The translations under genes and the position numbers were made by a program. A stretch of 8,129 nt of DNA, taken from DATJQF01 sp035505995 (GTDB lineage: Bacteria; Bacteroidota; Bacteroidia; Bacteroidales; FEN-979). The notes under the pieces are model-generated. The model was not told the DNA's origin. It saw only the letters and a program-made list of their open reading frames with translations, and searched no databases. Where the stretch lies: positions 1 through 8,129 of the forward strand of contig DATJQF010000039.1 of assembly GCA_035505995.1 (NCBI GenBank). The letters are read 5' to 3'. Numbering within the stretch: the stretch's first letter is position 1; each line of letters opens with the position of its first letter. This document shows positions 5,418 through 8,129 of this stretch, one piece after another.

Positions 5418-7470
5418 CCATTATATAGGTGAACACCTGGTTCCCGGGAGGATCGGACAGGCAGCGGTCTGGATCAGCTTCCTGGCTGCCTTACTTTCAG
5501 CGGTTTTTTATTACCTGCGGTCGCGACAGGAGCCGGATAGCAGTTCCCGGCTGCGGACGGCCGCCCGGTCGCTTTTCCTGGTGCATGCCGGCTCCCTGCT
5601 GGCGGTCGCCGGGATCCTCTATTACCTGATCTTCCGGCATTATTTCGAGTATTCGTATGTCTGGGAATATTCCTCCCGCAGCCTCCCCTTCAGATATATC
5701 ATCTCCTGCTTCTGGGCAGGGCAGGAGGGAAGCTTCCTGGTGTGGGCCATCTGGCAGGCCCTGATCGGCGTCGTGCTGGTGTTTGCGGCCCGGAGCTGGG
5801 AGAATCGCGTGCTCATGGTCGTTTCCGTTTCGCAGGTATTCGTGACCTCGATGATGCTGGGGATCTCCCTTTTCGGCTGGAAAGTGGGAAGCAGCCCTTT
5901 TGCTCTCCTGCGGGATACTTACATGGGCATGAAGGACTCGATCTTCCAGCATCCGGATTACCTGAAGATGCTTACCGACGGCAACGGGCTGAATCCCCTG
6001 CTGGAGAACATCTGGATGACGATCCATCCTCCCGTCCTCTTTCTCGGCTATGCCCTGGCCCTGGTACCGTTTGCTTACGCCCTGGCATCGCTCCTGAAGC
6101 GGGAGTACCATGCCTGGATCCGCCCGGCGCTCACCTGGACCGTCCTTGCCCTCACGTTCCTCGGAGCCGGCATCCTGCTGGGAGGGGCCTGGGCATATGT
6201 TTCGCTGACCTTCGGCGGGTTCTGGTCCTGGGACCCGGTGGAGAATTCTTCGCTGGTCCCCTGGATGACCCTGGTGGCCGGGCTTCATTTTCTCCTCATC
6301 GCCCGGAAGCAGCACCATGCGCTTTTCGCCTCCTACCTGATGATCGGGCTGTCGTATGTCCTGGTGCTGTACGCCTCGTTCCTGACGCGGAGCGGGGTGC
6401 TGGCGGAGACCTCTGCACACTCGTTCGGCGACAGCGGGATGACGGGGCAGCTCCTGGTATTCCTGCTGGCATTCCTGGCCTTCCTGGTGGGGATGATCGT
6501 GGTGCGGTTCCGCAGCTTCAGCGAAAAAATGGAAGATGAGCTTCTTTCCAAAGAGTTCTGGATGTTCATCGGTTCCCTGCTCATCGTACTGGCGGCCTTC
6601 CAGGTCATTTTCACCACGTCGATCCCGGTCGTCAACCGCGTGCTGGGCACCTCCCTGGCACCGCCGGCCGACAGCGTATCCTTTTACAACCGGTGGCAGA
6701 TGCCCTTCGTGATGCTCATCGCCGCCTTCATCGCGTTCTCGCAGTTCCTGAATTACCGGGTCAACAGCGGAAAAGAGTTCTTCCGGAAAATGATGGTACC
6801 GCTGCTGCTGTCGGCGGCCGTTACCATCCTCTTTGCCGTATTCCGGGTCGTGGAAGCCCCCGGTTTCCTGATCTTCCTGTTCTTCCTCTGCTTTGCCGGC
6901 CTGTCCTCCCTCTTTAACCTGCTGATGGGTACCGGCCGTCCCGTCAATACGGGCGCCGTGATCACCCACACCGGGTTTGCCCTTTTCGCACTGGGGGTGG
7001 TCATCACGTTTTCCAACTCCAGGATCATCTCCACCAACACTTCACGGTTCGACCTGGGCGATACCCGCAAGAACGCGGAGAACCTGATGCTGATGCGCAA
7101 CGACACCCTGTATATGGGACCGTATTATGTGGCTTATGTCAATAACCGGACTACCGGGAACCTGACCGAATACGAGGTGGACTTCCTGAAATACCGGTCC
7201 GGAAAATTCAGCAAGGAATTCTCCCTTTACCCGAGCGTGAACCGTAATCCGAGGATGGGAAATGTCTATAACCCCGACACGAGGCATTTCCTGTGGAAGG
7301 ATTATTATATGTACATCGCCTATGCCGGGACGGAGCCGGACTATATCGTCGTGAAAGCCATCATGAACCCGAACATCAATGTGCTCTGGGGCGGAGCGCT
7401 GCTCATGCTGGCAGGGCTTGCGGTTGCCGTCTTCCGGCGGTTACGGAAACAAACCGTTAATAATACTTAA
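5410..7470 (+). CDS. ccmF: CcmF/CcsA-type cytochrome c haem lyase component
   Basis: A 686-residue polytopic inner-membrane protein of the haem-handling HemeO family, of the kind often labelled CcsA in Bacteroidota but CcmF by its features. It delivers haem to apocytochrome c at the periplasmic face. Numbered from Met at 5410: many membrane helices from about residue 20; HPPVLFLGY with His206; the tryptophan-rich WWD core FGGFWSWDPVENSSLVPW (268-285); GLHFLL with His293; LTRSGVLAETSAHSF with His337; and THTGFAL with His520. These four His match the two periplasmic and two membrane haem-ligand His of CcmF. A periplasmic domain (about 538-646) precedes a last helix (652-675). This domain seems about 100 residues shorter than in Bacteroidota relatives I recall. 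The start MNIHYIGEHL fits the family; the frame is open back to 5335, but that extension is hydrophilic and basic and overlaps the promoter. No other ccm gene is adjacent. Confidence 0.9.
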   Translation: MNIHYIGEHLVPGRIGQAAVWISFLAALLSAVFYYLRSRQEPDSSSRLRTAARSLFLVHAGSLLAVAGILYYLIFRHYFEYSYVWEYSSRSLPFRYIISCFWAGQEGSFLVWAIWQALIGVVLVFAARSWENRVLMVVSVSQVFVTSMMLGISLFGWKVGSSPFALLRDTYMGMKDSIFQHPDYLKMLTDGNGLNPLLENIWMTIHPPVLFLGYALALVPFAYALASLLKREYHAWIRPALTWTVLALTFLGAGILLGGAWAYVSLTFGGFWSWDPVENSSLVPWMTLVAGLHFLLIARKQHHALFASYLMIGLSYVLVLYASFLTRSGVLAETSAHSFGDSGMTGQLLVFLLAFLAFLVGMIVVRFRSFSEKMEDELLSKEFWMFIGSLLIVLAAFQVIFTTSIPVVNRVLGTSLAPPADSVSFYNRWQMPFVMLIAAFIAFSQFLNYRVNSGKEFFRKMMVPLLLSAAVTILFAVFRVVEAPGFLIFLFFLCFAGLSSLFNLLMGTGRPVNTGAVITHTGFALFALGVVITFSNSRIISTNTSRFDLGDTRKNAENLMLMRNDTLYMGPYYVAYVNNRTTGNLTEYEVDFLKYRSGKFSKEFSLYPSVNRNPRMGNVYNPDTRHFLWKDYYMYIAYAGTEPDYIVVKAIMNPNINVLWGGALLMLAGLAVAVFRRLRKQTVNNT

Positions 7471-8122
7471 CATCCTTCGGGTTGCCGAAATGGTCATAAT
7501 AGATCCATTTCCCGGAGCGATGGCCGAGAGTGAAATAGCCTTCCAGCTCTTTCCCGCCTTCCCGGAAATGCTTCACCACCGGTCCTGAGTACGGGACTCC
7601 GTTCAGGTATTTGACCGGACCGCCTTTGAGGCTTTCCCATTCCACCGCCTGGGGTTTGGGAGGATCCTTATGCACCGGTACCCTGCCAGCTTCTTCTTTC
7701 CTGGCGTCTTTTTCCACCACGACCACCTTCACGGTATCGGTCCTGGCCGCTTCCTGCGGCGTGCCTTCATTGGTCAGCAGCTTTCCGTACTTATATACCT
7801 CGACCACATCCTGCTGACCGTTCTCTTTCCAGTAGGTCCAGGTGCCGTCCTTAAGCCCCTCGTTGTACAGCCCTTCCATCTTTTTCTGGCCGGTCGGATA
7901 ATAGTAGGTCCACTTTCCCGACCGCAGCCCGTTCTCGATAGTCCCTTCAAATTCGGCGCGGCCGTTGATATACGAAACCACCTCGCCGCTGAAGGGCTTT
8001 TCGCTATTCACCAGGTAGAACAATCCATTCCGGTCCTGCAGCTTGCTGAAATTCATTTTTTCGGAGGAGCAGGCTGCCAGCAGCAGCACCAGGATGCCTC
8101 CAAGGAATAAAACTCGTTTCAT
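7457..8122 (-). CDS. MORN-repeat lipoprotein (YwqK/MORN_2-like)
   Basis: A 221-residue lipoprotein. The signal peptide MKRVLFLGGILVLLLAAC has a clean lipobox LAAC with Cys18 as the lipidated residue; the next residues are SSEK. The mature part has degenerate MORN_2 repeats of about 22-24 residues with the pattern EGxxxxGxxxGxWxYYxxxG. One block is at about residues 34-102, including GLRSGKWTYYYPTGQ and GLKDGTWTYWKENGQ. A second is at about 170-213, including LGHRSGKWIYYDHFGN. A charged, Pro-containing linker (about 118-160) joins them. Such proteins are sometimes named YwqK-family antitoxins, but no toxin partner is seen, so that name is not supported. Function is unknown; the fold is a beta-hairpin solenoid probably on the outer-membrane lipoprotein pool. 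It converges on ccmF and overlaps its last 14 bases. Only seven bases precede the start, so its promoter is outside. Confidence 0.85.
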   Translation of the reverse strand: MKRVLFLGGILVLLLAACSSEKMNFSKLQDRNGLFYLVNSEKPFSGEVVSYINGRAEFEGTIENGLRSGKWTYYYPTGQKKMEGLYNEGLKDGTWTYWKENGQQDVVEVYKYGKLLTNEGTPQEAARTDTVKVVVVEKDARKEEAGRVPVHKDPPKPQAVEWESLKGGPVKYLNGVPYSGPVVKHFREGGKELEGYFTLGHRSGKWIYYDHFGNPKDVKYY

Positions 8123-8129
8123 GGTTTGG

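Noticed and set aside
5497..6969. Long minus-strand open frame of 490 codons opposite ccmF
   Set aside because: It lies wholly within a well-recognised CcmF gene. Its product is rich in His, Gln, Gly, Glu and Pro with no domain, as expected from the complement of GC-rich hydrophobic codons.
7457..8122. Toxin-antitoxin role for the MORN (YwqK-like) protein
   Set aside because: The name is only an automatic label for MORN_2 proteins; this one is a lipoprotein with no toxin gene beside it in view.

Overview
The window looks like a piece of a Bacteroidota chromosome, from a rather GC-rich lineage; I cannot name a genus. The evidence is the protein families (a Bacteroidota-style CcmF/CcsA cytochrome c assembly protein, a cupin-type AraC regulator, a small outer-membrane beta-barrel, a MORN_2 lipoprotein), near-absence of Shine-Dalgarno sequences, and upstream boxes of the Bacteroidota sigma type (TTTG about 20 bases before TAnnTTTG). 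Eight complete protein genes and one partial gene are visible. I see no tRNA, rRNA, CRISPR array, insertion sequence or phage gene.

Layout. Bases 1-87 hold the first 29 codons of a secreted protein on the minus strand, leaving the window at its left edge. Bases 88-333 are a non-coding, partly AT-rich stretch with repeated TATCAG hexamers and several GC palindromes. A minus-strand block follows, read right to left: an outer-membrane beta-barrel protein (3592-2732), an AraC-type regulator (2652-1819), a cytoplasmic YceI-family protein (1703-1164) and a YgiD/LigB-type extradiol dioxygenase (1167-334). The last two overlap by ATGA and must be co-expressed. Further right on the minus strand are an AqpZ-type water channel (4407-3724) and a methylthioadenosine-phosphorylase-type enzyme (5329-4586). 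The latter is divergent from a 686-residue CcmF-like haem lyase component on the plus strand (5410-7470). A MORN-repeat lipoprotein (8122-7457, minus) converges on ccmF and overlaps its end by 14 bases.

How the genes fit together. The clearest functional unit is AraC regulator, then YceI, then dioxygenase. A lipocalin-like carrier of a hydrophobic ligand, a ring-opening or quinone/catechol-active metalloenzyme and an adjacent regulator suggest a small inducible response to an aromatic or isoprenoid/quinone compound. This is inference; candidate operator repeats spaced 21 bases lie between regulator and YceI. The other genes look like ordinary housekeeping and envelope genes: water flux, methionine/adenine salvage, periplasmic cytochrome c maturation and envelope proteins.

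Nothing here is clearly a new system. The most useful leads are the compact, stand-alone CcmF with an apparently shortened periplasmic domain, the AraC-YceI-dioxygenase cassette with its repeats, the Tyr/Asp-rich insert in the beta-barrel protein, and the hexamer cluster at the left edge.
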